DNA of 64,000 nucleotides from Chloroflexota bacterium (GTDB taxonomy: Bacteria > Chloroflexota > Dehalococcoidia > Bin125): NCBI GenBank assembly GCA_028875225.1, contig JAPPFB010000017.1, positions 145,920 to 209,919 of the forward strand, in the 5' to 3' direction. The notes beneath the pieces are model-generated. The model was not told the DNA's origin and did no database searches. It was given only the letters and a program-made list of their open reading frames with translations. Positions within the stretch are counted from its first letter, which is position 1, and each line of letters opens with the position of its first letter. Shown here piece after piece: positions 53,225-62,135 of this stretch. Both the position numbers and the translations under genes were made by a program.

Positions 53225-53752
53225 TCAGAAGCCGAGGCCTTCTTTGCCCATCAGCGTGCGGGCGGCGCTGATATGGCCCAGGTGCCGGTTGGAATGACTG
53301 ACCAGGAGGTGTCCGATGATCTCCCACTTGGGCAACCGGCCATGCGGCACGATGCGCGTGATGGAGTTGAGGTACTCCTCGTCCATGTCCGCGATCCGGG
53401 GCACGATGATGTCGGCGATGTCGGTCGCGTAGGCGGCAAGTTTGTCGCCCTCGGGGAAGATCCAGGTTGCGACCTCCTCGAACGGGGTGTTGGTGCCCTG
53501 GTCGACCCTCGGCAATCCCCACTGCTCGTCGAGGTGTTGCTGGAGCCAGATCGGCTGCTCACGCTCGAAGGCGAAGTGGACCAGGTTGTCGCAAGTCCTG
53601 AGGATGTGCCAGGCCTCGAAGCCGATGCAGTTCTCGCGAGGGGCGATGCGGAAGTGGACTTCTTCCTGGCTCAGGCCCTGCATCCCGCGCGCCGTGACGC
53701 GCAGCGCGCGGTTGGTGAACTCGGCGAGCACCTGGGCAGTGAGGTTGGACAT
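53225..53752 (-). CDS. DinB-like superfamily protein (paralogue 1)
   Basis: A protein of 175 residues of the DinB/YfiT-like four-helix bundle type, with the His residues expected to bind a metal: one in FEAWHILRTCDN (about residue 49) and two in SHSNRHLGHI near the C-terminus. Such proteins include thiol transferases and many of unknown role. It is about 55-60% identical by eye to the next gene upstream and ends with the same KEGLGF tail. AGGAG precedes the ATG. Likely co-transcribed with its paralogue (10-base gap). Confidence 0.82.
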   Translation of the reverse strand: MSNLTAQVLAEFTNRALRVTARGMQGLSQEEVHFRIAPRENCIGFEAWHILRTCDNLVHFAFEREQPIWLQQHLDEQWGLPRVDQGTNTPFEEVATWIFPEGDKLAAYATDIADIIVPRIADMDEEYLNSITRIVPHGRLPKWEIIGHLLVSHSNRHLGHISAARTLMGKEGLGF

Positions 53753-53762
53753 CGGACGGCTC

Positions 53763-54293
53763 CTAGAAGCCGAGGCCCTCTTTGCCCTGCATCGATCGGC
53801 CGACGTTGATCTGGCCCAGGTGGTTGTTGGAGTGGTTGATGATCACCTGGCCGATGATCTCCCACTTGGGCAGCTCGCCCTGGGGCACGATGCGGGTGAT
53901 CGAGTCGAGATACTCAGGGGTCATGTCGGCGATGCGCGGGACGATGACGTCGGCGACGTCGTTCAGATAACCAGCGATTGTCGGGCCGTCAGGAAAGACC
54001 CAACTCGATACCTCGTCGTAGCTGGTGCCGGTGCCCTGATCGACCTTGGGCAGTCCCCATTCCTCGAAGAGGTTCCGAGACATCCAGATCGGCTGTTCGC
54101 GCTCGAAGGCGAAGTGGATCAGATTGTCGGCGGTGCGGGCAATGTGCCAGGCCTCGAACCCAATGCAGTTCTGTCCGTCGTAGGTGCGGAAATGGACCTC
54201 GTCCTGGCTCAGGTCCTCCATCGACTGCGCCGTCCAGCGCAGGACGCGATCGGTAAATTTCGCCAGCGCGGCGGCCAGATTCGTGTCTGCCAT
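53763..54293 (-). CDS. DinB-like superfamily protein (paralogue 2)
   Basis: A protein of 176 residues from ATG 54293 (GGAGG upstream). Same layout as its neighbour: NCIGFEAWHIARTADNLIHF, FEREQPIWM, WGLPKVDQGTGTSYDEV, ITRIVPQGELPKWEIIG and HSNNHLGQINVGR. Three potential metal-binding His are kept. The tandem pair follows a luciferase-like oxidoreductase and a methyltransferase gene on the same strand, so it may belong to that metabolic unit. Confidence 0.82.
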   Translation of the reverse strand: MADTNLAAALAKFTDRVLRWTAQSMEDLSQDEVHFRTYDGQNCIGFEAWHIARTADNLIHFAFEREQPIWMSRNLFEEWGLPKVDQGTGTSYDEVSSWVFPDGPTIAGYLNDVADVIVPRIADMTPEYLDSITRIVPQGELPKWEIIGQVIINHSNNHLGQINVGRSMQGKEGLGF

Positions 54294-54353
54294 TGACAAT
54301 CCCTCCAACTTTCTGAGTGGGCTCTTGATTCGAGTGGATTGGTTCCTCAGTGA

Positions 54354-54398
54354 ACGTTAGCCGACCAGGTCGGCAGGACGTTAGCCGACCAGGTCGGC
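54354..54398. repeat. 24-base tandem duplication at a gene end
   Basis: The unit ACGTTAGCCGACCAGGTCGG plus four bases occurs twice in a row (54354-54374 and 54378-54398). It duplicates the last codons and stop of the luciferase-like gene, leaving a copy just outside it. It looks like a recent replication slippage event. Confidence 0.7.
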
Positions 54399-55391
54399 GA
54401 GAACGTCGGCCCAGAGCTGATCGTCGTCGGTGTCGACCGAGACCTGGTGCAGGTCAACGCCGAGCGACGATTGCTGATCAAGATGAGCGGCGCAATCGTC
54501 CAACGAACCGCGCTTCGAGAACCTTGGCGCGATCTCATTCGCAATTTCTGTGGCTGCGCCGACGCCGTCGGACTGCCAGGCCTCGCGCATGGCCGCGACT
54601 TCGTCGGCGAAGCCCTGACGCTCAAACTGGCGGAAGTAGCCGGGGCCATTCCGCACGGCGAAGAAGGCGAGCCCCTGGGCGAAACCACGATCGATCTCGG
54701 CCTGCCTGTCGGAGTCGACCACGACGGTCGCCGAGCCGGGAGAGCGAACCTCGACCGCGTCCGCCGAGCGCCCGGCGTCAACCGACCACTGCTTGACCTG
54801 CTGCACGGATTCCGCGACCCGATCGTTGGGAATCCAGGTCGGCATCCAGCCGTCGGCAATTTCGGCGGTCATCTTCACCGACGTGGGATTGAGCGTCGCC
54901 AGGTGAATCTGCGCGGTCGGCTGGGCCGGCACCATGCCGCTGACCAGAGCGCGCTCGACGTGGATCGTCGGCCCGTCGTAGCTGAAACGCTCACGCGCCC
55001 AGTAGAGACGGATCAGCTCGACCGTCTCCCGGATCCGGGCGAACGGGCGCTCGAACCTGACCCCGTGAAAGCGTTCGATCGCGCCCGGCGCGCTGGCGCC
55101 GAGTCCAACGACGACGCGGCCGCCGGAGAGTTGATCCACCGTGCCAAAGCTCTGAGCCATTGTCGCCGGAGTGCGGGAGAAGACGTTCACGATCGACGAT
55201 GCGATCCGCACGTCCTTCGTTTCGTAGGCGAGCAACGCCATGCCGGTGAAGGCGTCGTGGCCGTAGCCCTCGAGCACGCTGATCGTGTCGACGCCGATCT
55301 CGTCCGCGAGCCGAGCCCGGGCGATGAAGGTGTCGATGAAATCGGGGTTCCAGGGCAAGTTGACGGAGATTCGTCGTCTGGCAGCGGTCAT
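54381..55391 (-). CDS. Luciferase-like (LLM) flavin-dependent oxidoreductase
   Basis: A protein of 336 residues, usual length for F420- or FMN-dependent luciferase-like enzymes. Motifs: RARLADEIGVDTISVLEGYG, DVRIASSIVNVFSRTPATMA, GTVDQLSGGRVVVGLGASAP, ERFHGVRFERPFARIRETVE and IHLATLNPTSVKMTAEIADG then WMPTW. The ATG 55391 overlaps the stop of the upstream methyltransferase as ATGA, which supports this start and translational coupling. The substrate is unknown; the F420-type branch is plausible from the ADEIGVDTISV and PGAIERFHG segments. Confidence 0.88.
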   Translation of the reverse strand: MTAARRRISVNLPWNPDFIDTFIARARLADEIGVDTISVLEGYGHDAFTGMALLAYETKDVRIASSIVNVFSRTPATMAQSFGTVDQLSGGRVVVGLGASAPGAIERFHGVRFERPFARIRETVELIRLYWARERFSYDGPTIHVERALVSGMVPAQPTAQIHLATLNPTSVKMTAEIADGWMPTWIPNDRVAESVQQVKQWSVDAGRSADAVEVRSPGSATVVVDSDRQAEIDRGFAQGLAFFAVRNGPGYFRQFERQGFADEVAAMREAWQSDGVGAATEIANEIAPRFSKRGSLDDCAAHLDQQSSLGVDLHQVSVDTDDDQLWADVLADLVG

Positions 55392-56206
55392 ACCCACGGA
55401 TCTCCTTCACTCACGGTCGCCGAAAGCAACCAGATCTTGACGGCGCAGCGAACCTTGCCGTCCGGATCAACGACGCGGTCATCCTCGCGCAGGTCTCGGG
55501 CGATCCCCTCCAGCATCCGGTCGCGGCCGAGGGGTAGGAATCCGAACAGCCTCAACATCCGCCACCAGGCGTCGAAGTCGTCCCACCAGAACTCGCGCTC
55601 GATCTCCTCAATCGTGACATCGTCGAGACGTCGGCCGTCAACCTCGCAGAGCAGGGCCAGCCGGACCGCTTCCCGCGGATCGAACTGCAACTCCACCTCG
55701 GGCCAGGCCACGCCGCGGCGTTCCAGCAACCCCAATAGTCTGCTGCCGGGCGATCCGAAGAAGGGAGAGCCGAGGACCGTCGCGGCGACCCGACCCCCAA
55801 GGCGCGCCAGCCGCGTCGCCTCCTTCAGGAGTTGCTGCGGCCGTTCGGAGTACGGCAAGACCAACCCCAGGCCGACGGCGTCGGCCGAGCGATCGTTGAG
55901 GCTGCTGGCCGATGCGTCTTCGTGGATGAACCGTGGCTGGATCGGTGAAAGCCGAAACCGTTCCCGCGCCAGCTCCAACTGGACTCGCGACAGGTCGATG
56001 CCGACTGCGCTACCACCCTGCAATCTCGATTCGGCGTGAGCGATGATCGCGCCAGACCCGCAGCCCAGGTCGACGAAGTCCTGTCCATCCGCCAGGTTCA
56101 GGCGATCCACCAACTCGGATGCCGCAAGGTTGATCAAGTCGCCGGCTAACTCCTCGTAGGCGCTGCCGCCGGCATTGAACGTCTCGGCGATATCCTCGTT
56201 GCGCAT
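55388..56206 (-). CDS. Class I SAM-dependent methyltransferase
   Basis: A protein of 272 residues with the SAM-binding motif FVDLGCGSGAIIAHAE (about 44-59), acidic loop VGIDLSRVQLELARERF, HEDASASSL and the post-motif GLGLVLPYSERP. The C-terminal 120 residues are less typical and rich in Trp (REFWWDDFDAWWRMLRLFGF). GGGGGAG precedes the ATG. Its stop overlaps the start of the luciferase-like gene, so the two are coupled. Substrate unknown (small molecule or lipid). Confidence 0.82.
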   Translation of the reverse strand: MRNEDIAETFNAGGSAYEELAGDLINLAASELVDRLNLADGQDFVDLGCGSGAIIAHAESRLQGGSAVGIDLSRVQLELARERFRLSPIQPRFIHEDASASSLNDRSADAVGLGLVLPYSERPQQLLKEATRLARLGGRVAATVLGSPFFGSPGSRLLGLLERRGVAWPEVELQFDPREAVRLALLCEVDGRRLDDVTIEEIEREFWWDDFDAWWRMLRLFGFLPLGRDRMLEGIARDLREDDRVVDPDGKVRCAVKIWLLSATVSEGDPWV

Positions 56207-56244
56207 TGTTGCTCCCCCAGGACCAATCGCGAATGAGGCCGCCT

Positions 56245-56970
56245 ATGTCTCACGATACTCCGCTGGTGATCGCTCACCGAACCACGATGGGACACGCGCC
56301 GGAAAACACGCTGCGCGGCATCCGCATAGCGCTAGACATGGGTTGCGACGGGGTCGAGATTGATGTCCGCCTATGCGCCGATGGGGTGCCGGTCCTGATC
56401 CACGACGACACGCTGGACCGCACCACGGACTCATCGGGGCGGGTCGCCGAAACGTCGCTCGATGGACTCAACCGAATCGATGCGGGCGATGGCGAGCGGA
56501 TCCCCACGCTGCGGGAGGCGCTGGCGCTGATCGAAGGTCAGATGTTGCTGATCGTCGAGCTGAAGGTGACGCCCGGCGACGATGTCTCTGCGTTATGTAA
56601 AGCAGTGCTGGCAGAGATCGAGCATACCGGCGCGCTCGCCTGGACGTGGCTCTGGAGCTTTGATTCGGAGACGGTGATCGAACTGGCCGGGCGAGCGCCG
56701 CATGGCCGCAGAATCGCGCACCTCTGCCTCTCGCCGACGCCCGAGATCTGGCAGATCGCTGCTGAGCATCGGCTCGACGGGATCTCAATGCATGGATCGG
56801 GGCTCACGGCAGAGAACGTCGCCGCCTGCCGGGCGCACGACATGGCGCCATTCGTCTGGACGGTGAACGAATCCGCCGACATCGCGCGCTGCGTCGAGTT
56901 GGCCGCCACGGGGATCGTCGGCGACTATCCGGAGCGCATCCGGCAGGCGCTCTCCAATCGTGGAGCGTGA
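56245..56970 (+). CDS. Glycerophosphodiester phosphodiesterase
   Basis: A protein of 241 residues from ATG 56245 (GAGG upstream). GDPD-domain motifs are present: first catalytic His in VIAHRTTMGHAPENT, CDGVEIDVRLCADGVPVLIH (metal-binding Glu and Asp, second His) and DDTLDRTTDSSG. Also visible are IVELKVTPGDD and the late VWTVNESADIARCVE block. It hydrolyses glycerophosphodiesters to glycerol-3-phosphate and an alcohol. No signal peptide, so it acts in the cytoplasm. Confidence 0.92.
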   Translation: MSHDTPLVIAHRTTMGHAPENTLRGIRIALDMGCDGVEIDVRLCADGVPVLIHDDTLDRTTDSSGRVAETSLDGLNRIDAGDGERIPTLREALALIEGQMLLIVELKVTPGDDVSALCKAVLAEIEHTGALAWTWLWSFDSETVIELAGRAPHGRRIAHLCLSPTPEIWQIAAEHRLDGISMHGSGLTAENVAACRAHDMAPFVWTVNESADIARCVELAATGIVGDYPERIRQALSNRGA

Positions 56971-56978
56971 TCGCGCAC

Positions 56979-57302
56979 CTAGAAGGACGCCAACGCCGAC
57001 TCGCGGTCGCCGTGAATCGTGATGATCTCTGCAAAACCGGAGAATTTGAAGACGTCGTTGACCGTGTCTCGCACGGAGCAGAGGACCAGCTTTTCGGCGC
57101 GGCGGGAGGCCATCAGCAACACGCGCAGGCCGGCCGAGGAGACGTACTCCACCGCCTCGCAGTTCATCACGATCTTCGTGTGGCCGTTGGCGATCCGGTC
57201 AAGCAGCGTCTCCTCGTAGTCCTTGGCAGTGGCGCCGTCGATTCTGCCGGTCGGGTTCAGCACGAGGACGCCGTCTTCAATCTCGGAATGCAAGTCCAAC
57301 AT
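56979..57302 (-). CDS. STAS-domain anti-sigma factor antagonist
   Basis: A protein of 107 residues, one STAS domain. Conserved segments are LVLNPTGRIDGATAKDYE and AVEYVSSAGLRVLL, where Ser56 is the likely site phosphorylated by an anti-sigma kinase. A kinase or phosphatase partner is not next to it. It is convergent with the GDPD gene. Confidence 0.88.
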   Translation of the reverse strand: MLDLHSEIEDGVLVLNPTGRIDGATAKDYEETLLDRIANGHTKIVMNCEAVEYVSSAGLRVLLMASRRAEKLVLCSVRDTVNDVFKFSGFAEIITIHGDRESALASF

Positions 57303-57406
57303 GATGCGAATCCTCCTCTGTGATCTGCGCTTGCAGAATAGGCCCGCCGGCCCGTTCAGGCGGCCCTGAGGTCGACCTGGTTAGCTGCTATGCTCAGTGT
57401 TTACGG

Positions 57407-57483
57407 AGGGGTGTAGCTCAGTTTGGCAGAGCAACGGTCTCCAAAACCGTAGGTCGCGGGTTCGAGTCCTGCCACCCCTGCCA
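57407..57483 (+). tRNA. tRNA-Trp (CCA)
   Basis: Acceptor AGGGGTG pairs with CACCCCT, D arm GCTC...GAGC, anticodon stem ACGGT/ACCGT with loop CTCCAAA (anticodon CCA), T loop TTCGAGT, discriminator G, encoded CCA. First of a four-tRNA cluster. Confidence 0.95.
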
Positions 57484-57501
57484 GAGCATCCAACCGTCGC
57501 T

Positions 57502-57589
57502 GCCGAGGTGGTGGAACTGGTAGACACGCAGCGTTGAGGGCGCTGTGCCCATTGCGGGCGTGGAGGTTCGAGTCCTCTCCTCGGCACCA
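57502..57589 (+). tRNA. tRNA-Leu (GAG)
   Basis: Acceptor GCCGAGG pairs with CCTCGGC. Anticodon loop TTGAGGG with anticodon GAG; a long variable arm as expected for class II tRNA; T loop TTCGAGT; discriminator A and encoded CCA. Confidence 0.94.
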
Positions 57590-57688
57590 ACGCAGCGGAC
57601 ACCGCCGTTCAGGCCGACCTGGCGGTACAATGTCCTCACCGAGCAACCTCAAGTCGTTCCAACCAGCGGCTTGAAGTGGTTCCGGCGA

Positions 57689-57763
57689 GCGGAAGTGGCG
57701 CAGCGGTAGCGCGTCTCCTTGCCAAGGAGAAGGTCGAGGGTTCGAATCCCTTCTTCCGCTCCA
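57689..57763 (+). tRNA. tRNA-Gly (GCC)
   Basis: Acceptor GCGGAAG pairs with CTTCCGC, anticodon stem TCTCC/GGAGA with loop TTGCCAA (anticodon GCC), T loop TTCGAAT, discriminator T, encoded CCA. Confidence 0.95.
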
Positions 57764-57798
57764 GTACATCTCATCTGTGCACCCGTATCCGTGCACCC

Positions 57799-57872
<74 letters not shown>

Positions 57873-57895
57873 ACCTCCTCCTCTGACTCCATTCC

Positions 57896-58483
57896 GTGCC
57901 CGCCTACGACCCGCAGACCGCGCTGATCGTTGTCGACATCCAGAACGACTTCGCGCACCCCGAGGGTTCGCTCTATGTGCACGGCGCTGAGCAGGTCGTC
58001 GCCAACGCCAACCAGGCGATTGTCGAAGCGGCCCGGGCTGGCGCTTTGATCGCCTACACGCAGGACTGGCACCCGCCCGACACGCCACACTTCGAGAAGG
58101 ACGGCGGCATCTGGCCAGTGCATTGCGTCGGTGAGACCTGGGGCGCGCAGTTCCACGACGATCTGACCGTCGACGCCGGACACGTCGTCCGCAAGGGAGT
58201 CGACGGCTACGACGGTTACTCGGGATTCACCACTCGCGATCCCAAGAGCGGCGACCAACACGCGACCGAGCTGGAAGACATCCTGCTCGAGGCCGGGATC
58301 GAGCGCTGCGTGATCCTCGGCCTGGCCACCGACTACTGCGTCAAAGAGACCGTCCTCGACGCCTGCCGCCTCGGCTTCGAGGTGCTGGTGCCGCGCGATT
58401 GCGTGGCCGCCGTGAATGTCCAGGACGGCGACGGCGACGCCGCCTTGTCGGCCATGGCCGAGTCCGGAGCGCTCATCGAATAG
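57896..58483 (+). CDS. pncA: Nicotinamidase
   Basis: A protein of 195 residues starting at GTG 57896. Catalytic triad Asp14 (VVDIQNDF), Lys100 (VVRKGVDG) and Cys148 (ATDYCVKET). Metal ligands Asp57, His59 and His65 (QDWHPPDTPHF) have the standard D-x-H-x5-H spacing. It deaminates nicotinamide to nicotinate for NAD salvage. The next gene, 10 bases downstream, encodes the enzyme that uses nicotinate, so the two form a salvage operon. Confidence 0.93.
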   Translation: MPAYDPQTALIVVDIQNDFAHPEGSLYVHGAEQVVANANQAIVEAARAGALIAYTQDWHPPDTPHFEKDGGIWPVHCVGETWGAQFHDDLTVDAGHVVRKGVDGYDGYSGFTTRDPKSGDQHATELEDILLEAGIERCVILGLATDYCVKETVLDACRLGFEVLVPRDCVAAVNVQDGDGDAALSAMAESGALIE

Positions 58484-58493
58484 CGTTCACCTA

Positions 58494-59738
58494 GTGAACA
58501 CTCCTTCGGCCCTCTTCGTCGACCTCTACGAACTGACCATGGCGCAGGTCTACTACGACCGCAGCATGACTGCCGAAGCCGTCATCGAACTCACCGTCCG
58601 CGAACTGCCCGAGAACTGGGACTATCTGATCGCGGCAGGCCTCGATCGCGCGCTCGCCTTCCTTGAGGATCTGCGATTCACGGACGAAGACCTGGCATTT
58701 CTGAAGACGCTGCCGCAATTCAATCAGCGATTCCTGGACCAACTCCGCGACCTTCGCTTCACCGGCGATGTCTGGGCGCCGCCCGAGGGAACGATCGTCT
58801 ATCCGCACGAACCCTTAATCCAGGTCATCGCGCCTCTGCCGGAAGCGCAGATCGTCGAGACGGCCATGATCAACCAGATCGCCTATCCGACGCTGGTCGC
58901 CAGTAAGGCGGCGCGCGCAGTCGGCGCGGCAGCCGGGCGGCCGGTGATTGAGTTCGGGGGACGTCGGGCACACGGTTCCGAGGCGGCCGTTGAGGCGTCA
59001 CGCGCCACGTACATCGCCGGCTTCGAAGCGACTTCTTCGGTCGAGGCGAGCCGACGCTACGGCATCCCGGCAACTGGGACGATGGCCCACAGCTTCGTCC
59101 TCGCCGAGGGTGACGAAGCCGCCGCCTTCGACGCATTCGTCGCCCGCTACCCCGCAACCACGCTGCTCGTAGACACCTTCGATACACCGAACGGCGTGAC
59201 CAACGCGATCAGGACCGCGAAGCAGCACGGTCCCGGCTCGGTCGGCGCGATCCGGATCGATTCCGGCAACCTCCGCGACGAGTCCTGGCAAGCAAGGATC
59301 AAGCTCGACACGGCCGGCATGCCCGACATTCGGATCGTTGCCAGCGGCGGCCTCGACGAATACCAGATCGCCGAGCTGGTCGGCTCGAACGCGCCCATCG
59401 ACATCTTCGCCTGCGGCACCAGCATCGTCGCGCCGCCGGACGCCGCGACGCTCGACTCCGCCTACAAGATGGTGGCGTACAACGGCAGACCCGTCGCCAA
59501 GCGCTCGCCCGGCAAGCCCAGCATCGGCCACCGCAAACAGGTCTGGCGATCGGCGGACCATGACTTGATTGCGCGATTTGATGATCCCGCGAGCGAGGCC
59601 GAACCGGTCCTGCAGCAGGTCATGTCGTCGGGACAACGCACTGAGTCGGGTCGCGATTCGCTGGCCAGCATGCGCGATCGCGCGGCCGGCCTGCGAGGGC
59701 CGCGCCGAGTAGAGATCGATCCCTCGCTGCTAAGATGA
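58494..59738 (+). CDS. pncB: Nicotinate phosphoribosyltransferase
   Basis: A protein of 414 residues from GTG 58494, 10 bases after pncA. Family motifs: LFVDLYELTMAQVYY, the nucleotide-binding EFGGRRAHGSEAA, GIPATGTMAHSFV (with the phosphoribosylated-His region), LLVDTFDTPNGV, AIRIDSGNL and FACGTSIVAPPDA. It converts nicotinate and PRPP to nicotinate mononucleotide in the Preiss-Handler pathway. Complete. Confidence 0.93.
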   Translation: MNTPSALFVDLYELTMAQVYYDRSMTAEAVIELTVRELPENWDYLIAAGLDRALAFLEDLRFTDEDLAFLKTLPQFNQRFLDQLRDLRFTGDVWAPPEGTIVYPHEPLIQVIAPLPEAQIVETAMINQIAYPTLVASKAARAVGAAAGRPVIEFGGRRAHGSEAAVEASRATYIAGFEATSSVEASRRYGIPATGTMAHSFVLAEGDEAAAFDAFVARYPATTLLVDTFDTPNGVTNAIRTAKQHGPGSVGAIRIDSGNLRDESWQARIKLDTAGMPDIRIVASGGLDEYQIAELVGSNAPIDIFACGTSIVAPPDAATLDSAYKMVAYNGRPVAKRSPGKPSIGHRKQVWRSADHDLIARFDDPASEAEPVLQQVMSSGQRTESGRDSLASMRDRAAGLRGPRRVEIDPSLLR

Positions 59739-59770
59739 AATCCGAACAAACATAGTTGGGGTACTACGGT

Positions 59771-61549
59771 ATGACCGATTCCAGAACCGACACTCCGGGT
59801 GTCGTCATCCCGATCTGGGACGACGAGCTTGACGATTTCGAGACCGAAGCAACCGCGTTCCGAGAGCAGCAGCGTGACGAAGTCGAGTTCATGCTCTATC
59901 GGCTGCGCCAGGGCGTCTACGGACAGCGACAGCCCGACGTGCACATGAACCGGATCAAGCTGCCCATGGGCGGCGTGACCTCCGATCAGCTCGACGGATT
60001 GGCCGAAGTCTGTGAGACCTTCGCCCCGTTGGGCAAGGGCCACATCACCACCCGCCAGAACATCCAGGTCCACTTTGTCCCGCTCGACCAGATGCCCGAC
60101 ATGCTGCGCGTGCTGGGCAAGGTCGGACTCTCCTCCCGCGAGGCCTGCGGCAATACCGTCCGCAATGTCACCGCCGACCCCTGGGCCGGCATCTCCGAGG
60201 ACGAGGTCTTCGACCCCACGCCCTACGCCGGCGCGTTCGTGCGCTACTGGGTGCGCAACTCGATCACGCAGCTCCTGCCGCGCAAGTTCAAGGTCTACTT
60301 CACCGGCCGCGAGGCCGACTCCGCCATCGCCGCCATCCACGACCTCGCCTTCTTCTCCCAGGTCCGAGAGATCGACGGCAAAAAGGTCCGTGGTTTCCGC
60401 GTCATGGTCGGCGGTGGGCTCTCGACCATGCCCAAGGAAGCGGTCACGCTGACCGAGTTCGTGCCGATGTCGGAGTTCCTCACCCTCTCTGAGGCCGTCA
60501 TCCGCATCTTCAACGCCGCGGACGAGCTGCGAAAGAACATCCTCAAGGCGCGCCTCAAGTTCCTCGTCCACCGTGTCGGCGAAGAAGCCTTCCGCGAAAT
60601 GGTCGACGAAGAACTGACCAAGCGCTGGGCCGAGGAAACGCCGCCGCTTGAGGAACTGCTCTACATCGACGACGAGGATTCCGACGCGCGCGACATTGCT
60701 GTCGATCTCCCCTCGCCGAACGGCGACGCCTCCCGGTTCGAGCGCTTCCTCGCCGCCAACGTGCGAGCCCAGGTGCAGGACGGCTACTCGGCAGTCGAGG
60801 CATCGATCGATCAGGGCGATCTGACGCCGGAGCAGTTCCGCGGCCTGGCCGAGATCCTGCGCAAGTACGGACGCGAACGCGCCCGCACCACGCCGCAGCA
60901 GAACGTGGTCCTGCGCTGGATCCCCAACGAGGCCGTCTACGCGGTCTGGAAGGAACTCGACGCGCTCGGCATGGGCGCCCCCGACGCCCAGGAGATCGAA
61001 GACGTCGTCTCCTGTCCCGGCACCGACAGCTGCAAGCTCGGGATCACCTCGTCCATGGGCCTCAACCGAGCCGTCCAGGAGCGGGTGCGCTCGATGGACA
61101 TCGACGACCCCGTAACCCGCAAGATGCGAATTCACATGAGCGGCTGCCCGAACAGCTGCGGCCAGCACCACATCGCCGACATCGGTTTCCACGGCGCCGC
61201 GATCAAGGTCGGCAACCGCCAGATTCCCGCCTACCACATGTTCGTCGCCGGCACCTACCGGACCGAGGAGATGCGGCTGGGCACGCTCGTGCCCAAGGTC
61301 CGCATCCCGGCCAAGCGCGTCCCCGACGCCGTCGAGCGTGTGATTGATCTGTATCACTCCGACCGCGAGGACAACCAGGAGTTGTTCAGCAGCTGGGTCG
61401 ACCGCGTCGGCCTCAGTCCGATCCAGGAAACACTCAACGACCTGACCCTGCCGCCCGAGTTCTCGGCCGACACCCTCCCGATGTTCATCGACTGGGACCG
61501 CCAGGACATCTACATCCTCCAGCGCGGCGAAGGCGAGTGCGCGGTCTAG
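59771..61549 (+). CDS. Siroheme [4Fe-4S] nitrite/sulfite reductase
   Basis: A protein of 592 residues from ATG 59771. It has two ferredoxin-like half-domains (GHITTRQNIQVHFVPL; RARTTPQQNVVLRW), the two siroheme-domain halves and the cluster-ligand pattern C-x5-C (VSCPGTDSCKLG) then C-x3-C (GCPNSCGQHH). This is the ferredoxin-dependent assimilatory type (NirA/Sir). Sequence alone does not decide between nitrite and sulfite; the absence of nitrate-reductase or sulfate-activation genes nearby leaves both open. Confidence 0.92.
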   Translation: MTDSRTDTPGVVIPIWDDELDDFETEATAFREQQRDEVEFMLYRLRQGVYGQRQPDVHMNRIKLPMGGVTSDQLDGLAEVCETFAPLGKGHITTRQNIQVHFVPLDQMPDMLRVLGKVGLSSREACGNTVRNVTADPWAGISEDEVFDPTPYAGAFVRYWVRNSITQLLPRKFKVYFTGREADSAIAAIHDLAFFSQVREIDGKKVRGFRVMVGGGLSTMPKEAVTLTEFVPMSEFLTLSEAVIRIFNAADELRKNILKARLKFLVHRVGEEAFREMVDEELTKRWAEETPPLEELLYIDDEDSDARDIAVDLPSPNGDASRFERFLAANVRAQVQDGYSAVEASIDQGDLTPEQFRGLAEILRKYGRERARTTPQQNVVLRWIPNEAVYAVWKELDALGMGAPDAQEIEDVVSCPGTDSCKLGITSSMGLNRAVQERVRSMDIDDPVTRKMRIHMSGCPNSCGQHHIADIGFHGAAIKVGNRQIPAYHMFVAGTYRTEEMRLGTLVPKVRIPAKRVPDAVERVIDLYHSDREDNQELFSSWVDRVGLSPIQETLNDLTLPPEFSADTLPMFIDWDRQDIYILQRGEGECAV

Positions 61550-61570
61550 CGCCTCCAATCCTCACTCCTT

Positions 61571-61590
61571 CGGGACGCGTTCTCGTCCCG
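61571..61590 (+). terminator. Hairpin after the nitrite/sulfite reductase gene
   Basis: CGGGAC and GTCCCG around an 8-base loop, 21 bases after the stop. A short T-poor hairpin; possible terminator or part of the palindromic element that follows. Confidence 0.4.
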
Positions 61591-61595
61591 ACTCC

Positions 61596-61738
61596 CTCTC
61601 CCCCAGGAGAGTTGCGCGTAAACCCTTGTAAAGTCGCCCCCGCGAAGGCGGGGGCCCAGCGACCAGGCAGACACTATGAGGCCCCGCCGACGCGGGGACG
61701 ACTTTGGTTGGTTTACACGCAACTCTCCTCTGGGAGAG
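61596..61738. repeat. Palindromic intergenic repeat, copy 2, inside a long inverted repeat
   Basis: The core 61631-61704 matches the element at 32307-32378 (AAGTCGCCCCCGCG ... CGCGGGGACGACTT). Outer arms extend the symmetry: GAGAGTTGCGCGTAAACC on the left faces GGTTTACACGCAACTCTC on the right, then CTCTC...GAGAG. The whole could fold into one imperfect hairpin of about 143 bases, like a small MITE. Confidence 0.65.
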
Positions 61739-61976
61739 GGCGGGGGTGAGGACTCTGCGAGTTCAGAGTTTCACGGCTCCCTGGCCTCAAATTCTCGTCT
61801 GTCGCCGAGGCAACGCTGCCCCACTTCATCGTACGCATGTGCGGATATCATGGCAGTTATCAACTTCCAACAGCCTCCCGCGAGACAGACCATGCGACGA
61901 CCCGACACCTTCGAACAGCTCCGCCCGGAGTCGACCACGGCCGTCGGCTTCCGTCCAACGCCGACCAACAGCCGCA

Positions 61977-62075
61977 CAAAATCGAACACAGTCGAACAAA
62001 TCCGAATAGGACTCGACCGAAAAAACCCGAAAAAACCTGAAACTCGAAACCCACGATCTTCAGCAATACGCTGAG
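61977..62075 (+). other. A-rich repeats followed by a hairpin upstream of the TrmH-type gene
   Basis: A tandem CCGAAAAAAC unit (62019-62046) is followed by an inverted repeat ACGATCTTCAGC / GCTGAGAATCGT with a 5-base loop (about 62053-62080). The A-rich part is nearly identical to coding DNA at 50386-50413, on the other strand. The general order resembles the element at 2278-2338. Possible leader structure or dispersed small element. Confidence 0.4.
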
Positions 62076-62135
62076 AATCGTCTCCGTTCCTTGTCCGAGA
62101 AAAAAGTTCACGACAAACCTGAAAGGGGCCACCGA

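Noticed and set aside
59462-61558. A 698-codon antisense frame over the nitrite/sulfite reductase gene
   Set aside because: The plus strand has clear siroheme-cluster motifs; the antisense translation has no recognisable domain.
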